From positions 62,001-126,000 of the forward strand of contig NZ_MTLG01000053.1 in NCBI RefSeq assembly GCF_002192695.1: a stretch of DNA of 64,000 nt, given 5' to 3'. This document shows positions 47,501-55,757 of this stretch, in pieces. The stretch is from Achromobacter xylosoxidans. GTDB taxonomy: Bacteria > Pseudomonadota > Gammaproteobacteria > Burkholderiales > Burkholderiaceae_B. A program made the position numbers and the translations under genes. Below the pieces are notes generated by a model. The model was not told the origin of the DNA and made no database searches. It saw nothing but the letters and a program-made list of their open reading frames with translations. Positions within the stretch are counted from its first letter, which is position 1. Every line of letters starts with the position of its first letter.

Positions 47501-47632
47501 ACCTTTGTAGATGTTGCCTTTGCGTTGTTCGCGGCCGGCAGTCTCGATGTCAAGGTCGATGAGTTTTTGCCCATCGACGATAGCGACGCGTAATTCTTCC
47601 TGATGCGTCGCATTGAACAGCATGCGCTTCAT
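44597..47632 (-). CDS. rne: Ribonuclease E
   Basis: A 1011-aa endoribonuclease that governs mRNA decay and rRNA/tRNA processing and scaffolds the degradosome. The N-terminal catalytic half has the S1 domain (KGNIYKGVITRIEPGLEACF), the DNase-I-like metal site (VSVDVNSARS, VIDFIDME) and the zinc link CPRCNGTG that joins dimers. From about residue 545 the protein is disordered: an Arg/Gly-rich RNA-binding stretch (GRNRRRGRGRNRR), then a long Ala/Pro/Val/Glu tract and a short conserved C-terminal end (RLGRERKPVAPVSNEP). The leader is about 500 bp. Confidence 0.97.
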   Translation of the reverse strand: MKRMLFNATHQEELRVAIVDGQKLIDLDIETAGREQRKGNIYKGVITRIEPGLEACFVNYGEDRHGFLPFKEVARSFFKEGVDVRSARIQDALREGQELIVQVEKEERGNKGAALTTFISLAGRYLVLMPNNPRGGGVSRRVEGEDRQELRDTMEQLDLPQGMSIIARTAGIGRNVEELQWDLSYLLQLWTAIDGAARDNSAPILIYLESSLVIRAIRDYFSPEIGEILIDTDEIADQATAFMSVVMPDNVQRVKRYRDDIPLFSRFQIEHQIETAYSRTVTLPSGGAIVIDHTEALVSVDVNSARSTRGADIEETALRTNSEAADEVARQLRLRDLGGLIVIDFIDMEDSKNQRAVEQRLRDALHFDRARVQMGKISRFGLMELSRQRLRPALNEGSHITCPRCNGTGVIRDAESSALHVLRLLQEEAMKENTAAVHAQVPVDVATYLLNEKRADITKMEARLKVNLMLIPNKHLETPHHHIERLRHDDPRLEELKTSFELVEAPATDAPWQPREHEIKSRPEALVKGITPSQPAPVSTPAPAPAPAPAATGGLGGLFKRLFGWLGGSSEAAKPAPAAQEDSAKRASSGRGKGRSGHDGQERRGERHGSDRNRNRRGESRGEGAEAGEGGRHHVRGNRRPEGERQERGERHNRGERDTQATQAALASNRPEQAVEAGGEDSGAGRNRRRGRGRNRREEGQSDAPMSEQESMVAALAQTVATALPETKPTPEATLMVAETAEAVEQTADGVPAVEGAEGAADPERKRRRRRSRRGRRSPDEAGLAGSDEQLDDGADDDGAEQSEEAAAQPAVTAAQAVEPVAQAQQVEAAAAPAPAQVQQAEAAPVEPVKVAAAPVEAQPAEPVQAEAAQAVEPVAQPVQTAAVEVTQPVSVQAASEVSAPTASEPAPVEAAAVEPVVAPAPAPAAQEAAAPAPAASQPIVVPAAAPSAKAQALHDVVNAAGLQWVETDPDRHAQTQLRIAAAHTPVRLGRERKPVAPVSNEPLVQVETRH

Positions 47633-48138
47633 GAGAGGGGTTCTCCGTTGTCATGACGCGCCGATATCGGCGCGTGACCTCGGGTCACTCGGGCTGCGGC
47701 TGAAGCGGGCAAGAAATGCGGACCGTACCTGGGCGGCGCCCAGGCGTATCCGCCGCGGGTCAGGCGGGCACGTCGAGCCGTGGGGCTCGGGGTTCTGTCA
47801 GCAGGAGGGTCAGCTTCACTGAATGTGGTTTGACGGAAAAGTGCTGTGAACGGCAGTTGCGGTCGGATTGGTTGCCCACGCGCAGCTGGTGCTTTAAATA
47901 TGCGACGATTCTTGCGGTGCTTCAGAGCCGCTTGCGGCATGCAACGGACCTGCTGGGACAGCGGGCAAAATGAATGCCACACCACTATCCGGCAGGGCGC
48001 GGTTGCGCCGGCGACCAAATGACCCCGGGGGTTGAATGAGCAGGCAGTACAATGGCGGCCCGCGCGCTCGACGGAGTTGCGTACGTTGCATCTCTACGTC
48101 AGGCGGCTAGTTCAGCCCCTTTAGGCTGTCCCGATTAT
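47633..48138 (-). promoter_or_regulatory. Structured rne leader (gap between divergent rne and rluC)
   Basis: A 506-bp gap without a gene. On the rne side it holds consecutive potential hairpins: 47656-47675 (perfect 20-bp palindrome, 24-43 nt before the start codon), 47674-47688, 47728-47744 (CCTGGGC/GCCCAGG) and 47774-47789 (CGAGCC/GGCTCG). Long, structured rne leaders autoregulate the gene in enteric bacteria by feeding RNase E its own mRNA. The same here is inference. An A/T-rich segment near 47890-47910 may be part of the promoter. Confidence 0.55.
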
Positions 48139-49116
48139 ATGTCGCTTTCCGCAATGCGCAAAGAAACTTCCTCCTCCATTCCCCTCTCTAAAGCTCCCCC
48201 CGCCGTCCGCATGGTGGAGGTCGATGCCGAGCAGGCCGGCCAGCGCCTGGACAACTTCCTGGCCAGGCTGTGCAAGGGCGTCCCCAAAACGCACATCTAC
48301 AAGGCCATCCGTGGCGGCGAGGTGCGGATAAACAAGGGACGGACTTCCGCCGACTACCGGGTCGCGGAAGGCGATGTCGTTCGCGTTCCGCCACTGCGGC
48401 TGCCGGACCCGGGCAAGCCGCGTCCGGTTCCGGGCGCCGAATTCCCGGTGGTGTTCGAGGACGAGGCCTTGCTGGTGGTGGACAAGCCCGCCGGCGTGGC
48501 GGTCCACGGCGGCAGCGGCGTGTCCTTCGGCGTGATCGAGCAATTGCGGGCCGCCCGCCCCGGCGCCAAGTTCCTGGAGCTGGTCCATCGCCTGGACCGG
48601 GAGACCTCGGGCCTCTTGATGGTGGCCAAGAAGCGCAGCGCCTTGCTGGCGCTGCACGCCATGCTGCGCGAAGGAAAAGGGGACAAGCACTACCTGGCCC
48701 TGGTCGAGGGCGATTGGGTCAACGACCGCCAGCACATCAAGCTGGGCCTGTCCAAATGGACCACCCAGTCCGGCGAGCGCCGGGTCAAGGTGGATCCGGA
48801 CGGCCAGTCGGCGCATACCATCGTCACGCTCAAGCAGCGGTTTGGTGGCTATAGTCTGGTCGACGCCGAATTGCGTACCGGGCGTACCCACCAAATCCGG
48901 GTGCACCTGGCCGCCAGCGGCTTTCCCATCGTGGGCGACGACAAGTACGGCCACGACGAGGTGCGCGCGCAGTTCTCGCGCATGGGCTTCGGCAGGATGT
49001 TCCTGCACGCCCACCAATTGACCCTGGCTCACCCGGTGACGGGCGAGCCTTTGACGCTTACCGCCGAGCTGCCCCCCGCCTGCCGGCAAATACTGAAAAA
49101 ATTGGAGTCGGTCTGA
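48139..49116 (+). CDS. rluC: 23S rRNA pseudouridine synthase RluC
   Basis: An approximately 325-aa RluA-family enzyme that isomerises uridines in 23S rRNA helices. The N-terminal S4 domain (QRLDNFLARLCKGVPKTHIYKAI) is followed by the catalytic domain with Asp153 in VHRLDRETSG. The start is uncertain: ATG 48139 is used; 48154 is also possible and neither has a clear Shine-Dalgarno. rluC next to rne and divergent from it is a common arrangement. A HAD phosphatase gene follows after 2 bp. Confidence 0.93.
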   Translation: MSLSAMRKETSSSIPLSKAPPAVRMVEVDAEQAGQRLDNFLARLCKGVPKTHIYKAIRGGEVRINKGRTSADYRVAEGDVVRVPPLRLPDPGKPRPVPGAEFPVVFEDEALLVVDKPAGVAVHGGSGVSFGVIEQLRAARPGAKFLELVHRLDRETSGLLMVAKKRSALLALHAMLREGKGDKHYLALVEGDWVNDRQHIKLGLSKWTTQSGERRVKVDPDGQSAHTIVTLKQRFGGYSLVDAELRTGRTHQIRVHLAASGFPIVGDDKYGHDEVRAQFSRMGFGRMFLHAHQLTLAHPVTGEPLTLTAELPPACRQILKKLESV

Positions 49117-49118
49117 TC

Positions 49119-49769
49119 ATGTCGTATTCGCTGGTCGTTTTTGACTGGGATGGCACCCTGATGGATTCCACGCACAGCATCGTGGCGGCCATCCAGGGCG
49201 CTTGCCGCGACCTGGAACTGGCGGTGCCCTCGGCGTCCGACGCCAGCTGGGTGATAGGTCTGTCCCTGGAAAGCGCCCTGCGCCGCGCGGTGCCGGAACT
49301 GACGCAGGCGATGCTGCCGCGCTTCCTGGAGCGCTACCGTACCCACTACCTGCTGCGCGACCCGGAATTGCGCCTATTCGAGGGCGTGCAGGAACTGCTG
49401 GGCGAATTGGCGGGGCAGAACGTGCGCCTGGCCGTCGCCACCGGCAAGAGCCGCGTGGGCCTGACCCGCGCGCTGGCCGCGACCGGCCTGGGGCCGCTGT
49501 TCGACGCCACCCGCACCGCCGACGAAACCTTCAGCAAGCCGCATCCGGCGATGCTGCACGAGCTCATGCAGGAACTGGACGTGGATCCGGACCGCGTGGT
49601 GATGGTCGGCGATACCTCCCACGACTTGCAGATGGCGATCAATGCCGGCGTGCACGGCCTGGGCGTGACCTATGGCGCCCATACCCTGAAGGAACTGGAA
49701 GGTTGTTCGCCCCAGGCGGTGCTCGACAGCGTGCCGAAGTTGCGCGAGTGGCTGCTGCCGCGCGTCTGA
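49119..49769 (+). CDS. HAD-superfamily phosphatase (Gph-like)
   Basis: A 216-aa haloacid dehalogenase-type phosphatase. The nucleophile Asp9 and acid Asp11 are in VFDWDGTLMDS, motif II is in VATGKS, the Lys is in SKPHP and motif IV is MVGDTSHDL. It resembles phosphoglycolate phosphatase and could also dephosphorylate other small substrates. It is only 2 bp after rluC, so it is probably co-transcribed. Confidence 0.88.
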   Translation: MSYSLVVFDWDGTLMDSTHSIVAAIQGACRDLELAVPSASDASWVIGLSLESALRRAVPELTQAMLPRFLERYRTHYLLRDPELRLFEGVQELLGELAGQNVRLAVATGKSRVGLTRALAATGLGPLFDATRTADETFSKPHPAMLHELMQELDVDPDRVVMVGDTSHDLQMAINAGVHGLGVTYGAHTLKELEGCSPQAVLDSVPKLREWLLPRV

Positions 49770-49821
49770 CCATTCGGGCTCCGGGATGCTCCGGGTGCGC
49801 GTGCGGAACGCCTTTCGCGCC

Positions 49822-49846
49822 TGCGGGTCTATAGGAAATACCCGCA
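49822..49846 (+). terminator. Possible terminator after the HAD gene
   Basis: A 7-bp stem TGCGGGT (49822-49828) pairs with ACCCGCA (49840-49846) across an 11-nt loop. There is no T run, so it is a weak or Rho-assisted candidate in the 173-bp gap before msrP. Confidence 0.4.
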
Positions 49847-49942
49847 AGCGCCGGCCGCCGCGGAATATCATGGGGCCGCGCGGCGTCCATGGCTTGCGCA
49901 GGGCGCGCCCATGATCCTGCGGCCGCCACACCGGAGACCATG

Positions 49943-50905
49943 ATGTTGATAAGCAAGCCCGACGATATTCTTCCGTCAGAGATCACCTCCGAGACCGTCT
50001 GGCGCTCGCGCCGCGAACTGATGTTGCGCGCCGGGATGGCTGCGGCGGCCGCGGGCCTGCCGGGGTGGGCCATGCGCAGCGCGCATGCCCAGGAGGCCGG
50101 CGCCCTGCCGGGCAAGGCCAACGCGGCCTTGAGCGTCATGGACAAGCAGACCTCGCTGGCCGACGTCACGTCCTACAACAATTACTACGAATTCGGCCTG
50201 GACAAGGGCGATCCAGCCGCCAATGCGGGCAAGTTGCAGACTCGTCCCTGGAGCGTGAGCGTCGAGGGCGAAGTCGGCAAGCCCCGCACTTTCTCCATCG
50301 AAGAGCTGCTCAAGCTGGCGCCCATGGAAGACCGCGTCTACCGGCTGCGTTGCGTCGAGGGCTGGTCCATGGTGATTCCCTGGGTCGGCTATTCGCTGTC
50401 GACGCTGCTCAAGCAGGTCGAGCCCACGGGCAATGCCAAGTATGTGGAATTCGTGACCGCCGTGCAGCGCGAAAACATGCCGGGTGTGCGCGCCGCGGTC
50501 CTGGAGTGGCCTTATGTGGAAGGGCTGCGCATCGACGAGGCCATGAATTCCCTGGCCATGCTGGTGTTCGGCGTCTACGGCCGCGTGCTGCCGAACCAGA
50601 ACGGCGCGCCGCTCAGGCTGGCGGTGCCCTGGAAGTACGGCTTCAAGTCCGCCAAGTCCCTGGTGAAGATCCGCCTGGTCGAAAAGCCGCCCGTGTCGTC
50701 CTGGATCAAGGCCGCGCCGCAGGAGTACGGTTTTTACGCCAATGTGAATCCCGACGTGCCCCATCCGCGCTGGAGCCAGGCCACGGAGCGCCGCATCGGC
50801 GAGGACGGCCTGTTCTCGCCCAAGCGCAAGACCTTGATGTTCAACGGTTATGCCGAACAGGTGGCGTCGCTCTATCAGGGCATGGACCTGAAGGCGAACT
50901 ACTGA
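49943..50905 (+). CDS. msrP: Periplasmic methionine-sulfoxide reductase catalytic subunit MsrP
   Basis: An approximately 320-aa molybdopterin enzyme (YedY) that repairs oxidised Met in periplasmic proteins. A Tat signal is present ([17 protein letters not shown]). The Mo-ligand Cys137 is in [10 protein letters not shown]. Tandem ATGs occur at 49940 and 49943; the second gives better spacing from GGAGA. msrQ follows 9 bp later. Confidence 0.95.
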   Translation: MLISKPDDILPSEITSETVWRSRRELMLRAGMAAAAAGLPGWAMRSAHAQEAGALPGKANAALSVMDKQTSLADVTSYNNYYEFGLDKGDPAANAGKLQTRPWSVSVEGEVGKPRTFSIEELLKLAPMEDRVYRLRCVEGWSMVIPWVGYSLSTLLKQVEPTGNAKYVEFVTAVQRENMPGVRAAVLEWPYVEGLRIDEAMNSLAMLVFGVYGRVLPNQNGAPLRLAVPWKYGFKSAKSLVKIRLVEKPPVSSWIKAAPQEYGFYANVNPDVPHPRWSQATERRIGEDGLFSPKRKTLMFNGYAEQVASLYQGMDLKANY

Positions 50906-50914
50906 GGCGGTTTT

Positions 50915-51565
50915 ATGCCTGACGGCACTCCGCAGGCGGCTCCGGCCGCGCCGCCGCGCAAGACCCAGCTTTCCGCCAAGGCGGTGGGGCGTTTCAAGCC
51001 GTTCCTGTTCCTGCTGGGGCTGGCGCCTTTTGCGCGCTGGATCTGGCTGGGCGTGAACAACGGGCTGACGGCGAATCCCGTCGAGTTCCTGACGCGGTCA
51101 TCCGGCACCTGGACCCTGGTCTGCTTGCTGGTGACGCTGGCCATCACGCCGCTGCGCCGCCTGACAGGCCAGCCCGCCCTGGTGCGCCTGCGCCGCATGT
51201 GCGGGCTGTTCGCGTTTTTCTACGGTTCCATGCACTTCATGGCCTGGGTCTGGTGGGACCGCGGCTTCGATCCCTTGGGCATGCTGCGCGACATCGGCGA
51301 GCGTCCCTTCATCACGGCGGGATTCGCGGCCTTCCTGCTCATGGCGGCATTGGCGGCCACTTCCACGCAATGGGCCATGCGCAAGCTGGGCAAGCGCTGG
51401 CAGACCTTGCATCGCGCCGTCTACGCCATAGGCTTGCTGGCGGTGCTGCATTATTGGTGGCACAAGGCCGGCAAGAACGATCTGGCGCAACCCGCGATGT
51501 ACGCCGCCGTGCTGGCCCTGTTGCTGGGCTGGCGGCTGTTCGCCTGGTTGCGCGGCCGGCGCTAG
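50915..51565 (+). CDS. msrQ: Heme-binding membrane subunit MsrQ
   Basis: A 216-aa ferric-reductase-like membrane protein (YedZ) that passes electrons from the quinone pool to MsrP. About six hydrophobic segments are present, with heme-ligand His candidates in GSMHFMAWVWW, TLHRAVYAIG and VLHYWWH. It is the second gene of the msrPQ operon. Confidence 0.95.
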   Translation: MPDGTPQAAPAAPPRKTQLSAKAVGRFKPFLFLLGLAPFARWIWLGVNNGLTANPVEFLTRSSGTWTLVCLLVTLAITPLRRLTGQPALVRLRRMCGLFAFFYGSMHFMAWVWWDRGFDPLGMLRDIGERPFITAGFAAFLLMAALAATSTQWAMRKLGKRWQTLHRAVYAIGLLAVLHYWWHKAGKNDLAQPAMYAAVLALLLGWRLFAWLRGRR

Positions 51566-51577
51566 GGCTGTTCGCGC

Positions 51578-52363
51578 CTACAGCATCGCCAGCATGATGG
51601 CGGCGGTCTCCGCATCCGGCTGGCCGTCGTACAGCGCCGGCCGGTAGTGCATCTGGAATGCCGCCAGTGCGCCGATCGTGGCCGGGTCCAGCGTTCCGTC
51701 CTGCGGGCACGCGTAGCCCAGCCGCGCCAGTTGCTTCTGGAACCACGCCACGTCGGGGACGCCCTGGGCCTGCAGGCGTGCGAGGTGCGCGGCGGCGCCG
51801 GTTTCGTCATACCAACGTCCTATCCCAGCCTCGGCCAGCATTTTCCAAGGGAAAAGAGGGCCGGGGTCCACCTTGCGTTGCGGCGCGATGTCGCTGTGGC
51901 CGACGATGTTTTCGGGCGCAATGCCGTGCCGCTGCGCAATATCGCGTAGCAGTATGGTCAAGGCGCGCAATTGCCTGTCGTCATAGGGGTGCCAGACGGG
52001 CTTGCCGTCGGGGCCCTCGGTCCAGCCCGGATTGACGATTTCTATGCCGATGGACGTGCTGTTCATGGCGATGTTGCCATACCAGGAGCTGGCGCCCGCG
52101 TGCCAGGCGGCGCGGTTCTCGTCGACCAGCCGGTAGACGCGTCCGGAGTCGTACACCAGGTAATGGGAGCTGACCTTGCCCTTGGAGAGCAATTCCATCG
52201 AGCGGGCGTCGTCGACGCTGGTGTAGTGCAGCACGATGCTGCGCACGCGGCTGGCCTGGCTGACGGCGGTGATGGATGTATCCAGGTCCAGGCCGGCGGG
52301 GCCACGCGCGGCGCATCCGGCAAGAATGGCCGCGGCAAGCGGCGCAAGAAGCAGACGGCGCAT
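51578..52363 (-). CDS. Lipoprotein N-acetylmuramoyl-L-alanine amidase (AmiD-like)
   Basis: A 261-aa peptidoglycan amidase. A lipobox ILAGC with Cys17 marks it as a lipoprotein. The Amidase_2 fold has zinc ligands His in VLHYTS and in NIVGHSDIAPQRKVDPG, and a C-terminal peptidoglycan-binding domain (about residues 195-261). Outer-membrane AmiD cleaves recycled or anhydro muropeptides. It is convergent with msrQ and 3 bp after the next minus-strand gene. Confidence 0.92.
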   Translation of the reverse strand: MRRLLLAPLAAAILAGCAARGPAGLDLDTSITAVSQASRVRSIVLHYTSVDDARSMELLSKGKVSSHYLVYDSGRVYRLVDENRAAWHAGASSWYGNIAMNSTSIGIEIVNPGWTEGPDGKPVWHPYDDRQLRALTILLRDIAQRHGIAPENIVGHSDIAPQRKVDPGPLFPWKMLAEAGIGRWYDETGAAAHLARLQAQGVPDVAWFQKQLARLGYACPQDGTLDPATIGALAAFQMHYRPALYDGQPDAETAAIMLAML

Positions 52364-52366
52364 GGT

Positions 52367-53077
52367 TCAGCGCGCCAGGAAGAGGAACAGCGTCGGCAGC
52401 TTGTCGAGCTGGGGCGCGGGCTGCTTCTTCCAGTCGGCCACGCTGCGGGTGACGATCCATTCGTCGGCGGTCGTGACCGAACGGGCCACGCACAGCTTGG
52501 TGTCGCCCTTCAGGCTGGCCAGCAGCGTGGCGAACATGGCGGCGTTGCGGTAGGGGGTCTCGATCAGCAACTGCGTCTGGTTGTGCTTGGCCGAGTGCTG
52601 TTCCCAGGCGCGCAACTGCTTGGCGCGTTCCGCCGGGTCCACCGGCGCATAGCCGTGGAAGGCGAAGCGCTGGCCGTCCAGGCCGCTGGCCATCAGGCCC
52701 AAGAGGATGGAAGAGGGGCCGACCCAGGGCTTTACCGCGATGCCCAGGCGGTGGGCGGCGTCGGCGACCTTGGCCCCCGGATCCGCGACCGCGGGGCAGC
52801 CGGCCTCGGAAACCAGGCCGATTTCCGCGCCCTTGAGCGCTGGCTCCAGCCAGGCTTTGATCTGGGCGGCGTCGACCTTGTCGCTCAGGGTATGGATGGT
52901 GATTTCCTGCAGCGGCCGGGTGGTGCCGATCAGCTTGAGGAAGGCGCGGGCGGTCTTGGCGTTTTCGGCGATATAGGTATCCAGCCGGCCCGCCAGGGCG
53001 CGGACCTCGGCGGGCAGCCAGCGCTCGGGCGCGGCTTCGCCCAGGCCGACCGGAATCAGGTGCAGCGCGCCGCTCAT
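52367..53077 (-). CDS. Tetrapyrrole-methylase-fold SAM methyltransferase (RsmI-related)
   Basis: A 236-aa SAM-dependent methyltransferase of the tetrapyrrole-methylase fold. It has the SAM-pocket segment LVSEAGCPAVADPG and VGPSSILLGLMASGL, both similar to RsmI, the 16S rRNA C1402 2'-O-methyltransferase. It is shorter and more divergent than RsmI (about 285 aa), so a separate paralogue is likely. It overlaps yceF by 4 nt. Confidence 0.85.
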   Translation of the reverse strand: MSGALHLIPVGLGEAAPERWLPAEVRALAGRLDTYIAENAKTARAFLKLIGTTRPLQEITIHTLSDKVDAAQIKAWLEPALKGAEIGLVSEAGCPAVADPGAKVADAAHRLGIAVKPWVGPSSILLGLMASGLDGQRFAFHGYAPVDPAERAKQLRAWEQHSAKHNQTQLLIETPYRNAAMFATLLASLKGDTKLCVARSVTTADEWIVTRSVADWKKQPAPQLDKLPTLFLFLAR

Positions 53078-53676
53078 GCGGACGCCCCGGGAGCGTCCAG
53101 CGGATCCAGGCCGAACCGCGCCAGCATGCCGGTCAGCGCGATCAGCGGCAGGCCGATGATCGCGGTGGGGTCGTCGCTCTGGATGCTTTCCATCAGCGCG
53201 ATGCCCAGGCTTTCCGCCTTGGCGCTGCCTGCGGTATCGTAGGGTTCTTCGGCGCGCAGATAGGCCTCGATGGCGCGGTCCGACAATTTGCGGAAATGGC
53301 AGCGCGTGACGATGTCGGCTTTTTCCACCCGCTGGCCGTCCGTGACCGCCAGGGCGCTATGGAATTCCACGATTTGACCCGATAGGGCCTGCAATTGCGC
53401 CAAGGCGCGCGGAAAATCCCCCGGTTTGCCGATGGGTTGTCCATCCACGGTGGCCACCTGATCCGAGCCGATCACGATGCTGCCGGGGTGGCTGGCCGCG
53501 ACCGCCATGGCCTTGGCCACGGACAGGCGTAGCGCCAGGGCTGCCGGGGTTTCGCCGGACTGTGGCGTTTCGTCTACATCGGGGGAAATCGCCGTGAAGG
53601 GCAGGCGCAGGCGGGACAGCAGTTCTTTGCGGTAACGCGAGCTGGACGCGAGGATCAGGCTGGGCTTTGAAGGCAT
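53074..53676 (-). CDS. yceF: Maf-family nucleotide pyrophosphatase YceF
   Basis: A 200-aa Maf-like pyrophosphatase that cleans modified nucleotides; the YceF branch acts on m7GTP. It has the N-terminal LILASSSRYRKELL motif, DVDETP and IGSDQVA. It is divergent from yceD and upstream of the methyltransferase, the normal arrangement in this group. Confidence 0.92.
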   Translation of the reverse strand: MPSKPSLILASSSRYRKELLSRLRLPFTAISPDVDETPQSGETPAALALRLSVAKAMAVAASHPGSIVIGSDQVATVDGQPIGKPGDFPRALAQLQALSGQIVEFHSALAVTDGQRVEKADIVTRCHFRKLSDRAIEAYLRAEEPYDTAGSAKAESLGIALMESIQSDDPTAIIGLPLIALTGMLARFGLDPLDAPGASA

Positions 53677-53683
53677 GCGATAT

Positions 53684-53713
53684 TTGACGTTGATACGTAA
53701 GTCACAGTATTAT
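53684..53713 (+). promoter_or_regulatory. Promoter of the yceD-rpmF-plsX-fab operon
   Basis: TTGACG (53684-53689) is separated by 18 nt from TATTAT (53708-53713), in the 71-bp gap between divergent yceF and yceD. The predicted start near 53720 precedes the first candidate start codon. Good match to sigma-70; function inferred. Confidence 0.65.
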
Positions 53714-53747
53714 CTAACGTTTTGCGGGATTTTTGCATGAATAGGGC

Positions 53748-54395
53748 GTGTGTCTTGAAAGACGAGATACGCAACCAGGCTCGTGCAGGCCCCGCGAATG
53801 CAAAGGACTGAACATCAAGCGCATCGATGCATACGCATTTGCCCAGATGGGCAAGGAAGCGCAAGGAACCATACCTCTTGTGCGGCTTACGCGCGCGGTT
53901 GAAGGGCTACCCGAACAACCGCAGGGCGATGCCGGGCTTGTGACATGGTCCGTGCGCGGCGAAATGGGCAAATCCGGCCTCATGCTTGGCCGGCCGCTAC
54001 TGCATGTCCACGTGCAGGCGAACCCGGTGCTGGTGTGCCAGCGGTGCAATGAGCCGTTCGTATATCCGATCGACAGCGAAGTCCTTTTGCAGCTGGTCAA
54101 GTCCGAAGCCGATCTCGACGATGGCGCTTCCTATGGGGAGTCGTCAGGCGAGGACGACGAGGACGAAGAAGGAAATGGTTTTGTGTCCAACCTGCCTGAA
54201 AAGGTGGTGGGTTCGCATCATTTTGATCTGCTGGCCCAGATCGAAGATGAGCTCATTCTGAGCGTTCCGTATGTGCCCAAGCATGATGTATGCCCGGGCG
54301 CGCTGGCCAAGGTCAGTGAAGCTCCTCCCGAGGAGCCCGCTGTCAAGCGTCCGTCGCCGTTTGCGGTGCTGGAACAACTGAAGCACAAAGATTGA
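53748..54395 (+). CDS. yceD: YceD (DUF177) 23S rRNA accumulation protein
   Basis: A DUF177 protein implicated in 23S rRNA accumulation, always beside rpmF. The core has the CQRCNEPF pair near the middle, an acidic loop ([13 protein letters not shown]) and a C-terminal VCPGALAKV segment. The start is unclear: GTG 53748 is the outermost possibility. Conserved-looking sequence ([11 protein letters not shown]) begins only near 53814, with no ATG until 53847, and a CTG at 53808 follows AAAGGA directly. The true start may be non-AUG. Confidence 0.88.
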   Translation: MCLERRDTQPGSCRPRECKGLNIKRIDAYAFAQMGKEAQGTIPLVRLTRAVEGLPEQPQGDAGLVTWSVRGEMGKSGLMLGRPLLHVHVQANPVLVCQRCNEPFVYPIDSEVLLQLVKSEADLDDGASYGESSGEDDEDEEGNGFVSNLPEKVVGSHHFDLLAQIEDELILSVPYVPKHDVCPGALAKVSEAPPEEPAVKRPSPFAVLEQLKHKD

Positions 54396-54447
54396 GATCA
54401 ACATCGGGCCGCATCGCGTACAATGCGCCCCGTTTCTAGGAGTCATC

Positions 54448-54630
54448 ATGGCCGTTCAACAAAACAAGAAGTCCCCGTCCAAGCGCGGTATGCACCGCTC
54501 GCACGATTTTCTGGTGAACCCGCCGACGGCGATCGAACCCAACACGGGCGAAGCGCATCTGCGTCACCACATCAGCCCCAACGGCTTCTACCGCGGCCGC
54601 AAGGTCCTGAAGACCAAGGCCGACGAATAA
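54448..54630 (+). CDS. rpmF: Ribosomal protein L32
   Basis: A 60-aa large-subunit protein with the invariant start [20 protein letters not shown]. It lacks the Cys4 zinc site, as in many proteobacterial L32. Positioned between yceD and plsX as usual, it links ribosome and lipid synthesis expression. Confidence 0.98.
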   Translation: MAVQQNKKSPSKRGMHRSHDFLVNPPTAIEPNTGEAHLRHHISPNGFYRGRKVLKTKADE

Positions 54631-54689
54631 GGCCCCCGGGCCGAACTCGTACTCGGACCATTTCGGCTGAGCGCTGATACCTGGCACCC

Positions 54690-55757
54690 GTGATACGCAT
54701 CGCCATAGACTGTATGGGCGGAGACTTCGGTCTGCCCGTCACGATTCCGGCTGCGATCGAGTTCGCCCGGCAATTTCCGGATACCCGGCTATTGCTGGTC
54801 GGGCTTCCCGACGCTATTGAAGCGGCGCTCTCCGAGCACCGCGGCGTGGCGCGAGATCGCATTGAAATCGTGGCGGCTTCCGAAGTCGTCACCATGGACG
54901 ACCCGGTCGAGGTCGCCCTGCGCCGTAAAAAAGACTCCTCCATGCGCCTGGCCGCCCAGTCCGTCAAGGACGGGCGCGCAGACGCCTGCGTTTCCGCGGG
55001 CAATACCGGCGCGTGGATGGCCATTTCACGCTATGTGCTCAAGACGCTGGACGGCATAGACCGGCCCGCGATCGCCACGTCCATTCCGAACCAGACAGGC
55101 CGCGCCACCACGGTGCTGGACCTGGGCGCGAATGTGGACTGCACGGCAGAGCACCTGCTTCAATTCGCCATCATGGGCGCCGCGCTGTCGCAGGCGGTCG
55201 ACCATCGCGAGCGCCCCTCCGTGGGTCTGCTCAACATCGGCGAAGAAGTCATCAAGGGCAACGAAGTCGTCAAGGAAGCCGCCGAGCTTCTGCGCGGCAG
55301 CCCGCTCAACTTCTACGGCAACGTGGAAGGCGATGACATATTCAAGGGCACGGTCGACGTCGTCGTCTGCGACGGTTTCGTCGGCAACGTCGTGCTCAAG
55401 TCCGTCGAAGGGCTGGCGAAGATGTTGTCCAGCGTCATTCGCGAAGAGTTCAAACGCAATCTGATCACGCTGCTGGCTGGCGCGGTGGCCAAGCCGGTGC
55501 TCAACCGCCTGCGCACCCGCGTCGACAACCGGCGCTATAACGGCGCCGCGTTGCTGGGCCTGCGCGGCGTGGTCATCAAGAGCCATGGCTCCGCGGACGT
55601 CTACGCCTATGGTTTTGCGTTGCAGCGCGCCCGCGAAGCCGTAGTGAGTAAACTGCTGGAGCGCACCGCTGAGACGGTCGCTCAGATTACCAAGCGCGTT
55701 CAATCTGGCGAGGGCCCCTCGGTGCCGTCGCCAAACGTGGCTGGGGACACCGCTTGA
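54690..55757 (+). CDS. plsX: Phosphate acyltransferase PlsX
   Basis: A 355-aa enzyme that makes acyl-phosphate from acyl-ACP for phospholipid synthesis. It has the N-terminus [22 protein letters not shown] and [14 protein letters not shown]. The GTG start is supported by this conserved N-terminus. It overlaps fabH by one or four nt depending on the start of fabH. Confidence 0.97.
   Translation: MIRIAIDCMGGDFGLPVTIPAAIEFARQFPDTRLLLVGLPDAIEAALSEHRGVARDRIEIVAASEVVTMDDPVEVALRRKKDSSMRLAAQSVKDGRADACVSAGNTGAWMAISRYVLKTLDGIDRPAIATSIPNQTGRATTVLDLGANVDCTAEHLLQFAIMGAALSQAVDHRERPSVGLLNIGEEVIKGNEVVKEAAELLRGSPLNFYGNVEGDDIFKGTVDVVVCDGFVGNVVLKSVEGLAKMLSSVIREEFKRNLITLLAGAVAKPVLNRLRTRVDNRRYNGAALLGLRGVVIKSHGSADVYAYGFALQRAREAVVSKLLERTAETVAQITKRVQSGEGPSVPSPNVAGDTA

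Noticed and set aside
44555-47593. A 1012-codon open frame on the plus strand opposite rne
   Set aside because: It is the mirror of the rne coding sequence. The Gly/Ala/Arg/Leu-rich product has no recognisable domain, and rne itself is unmistakable. Long antisense frames are expected in GC-rich DNA.
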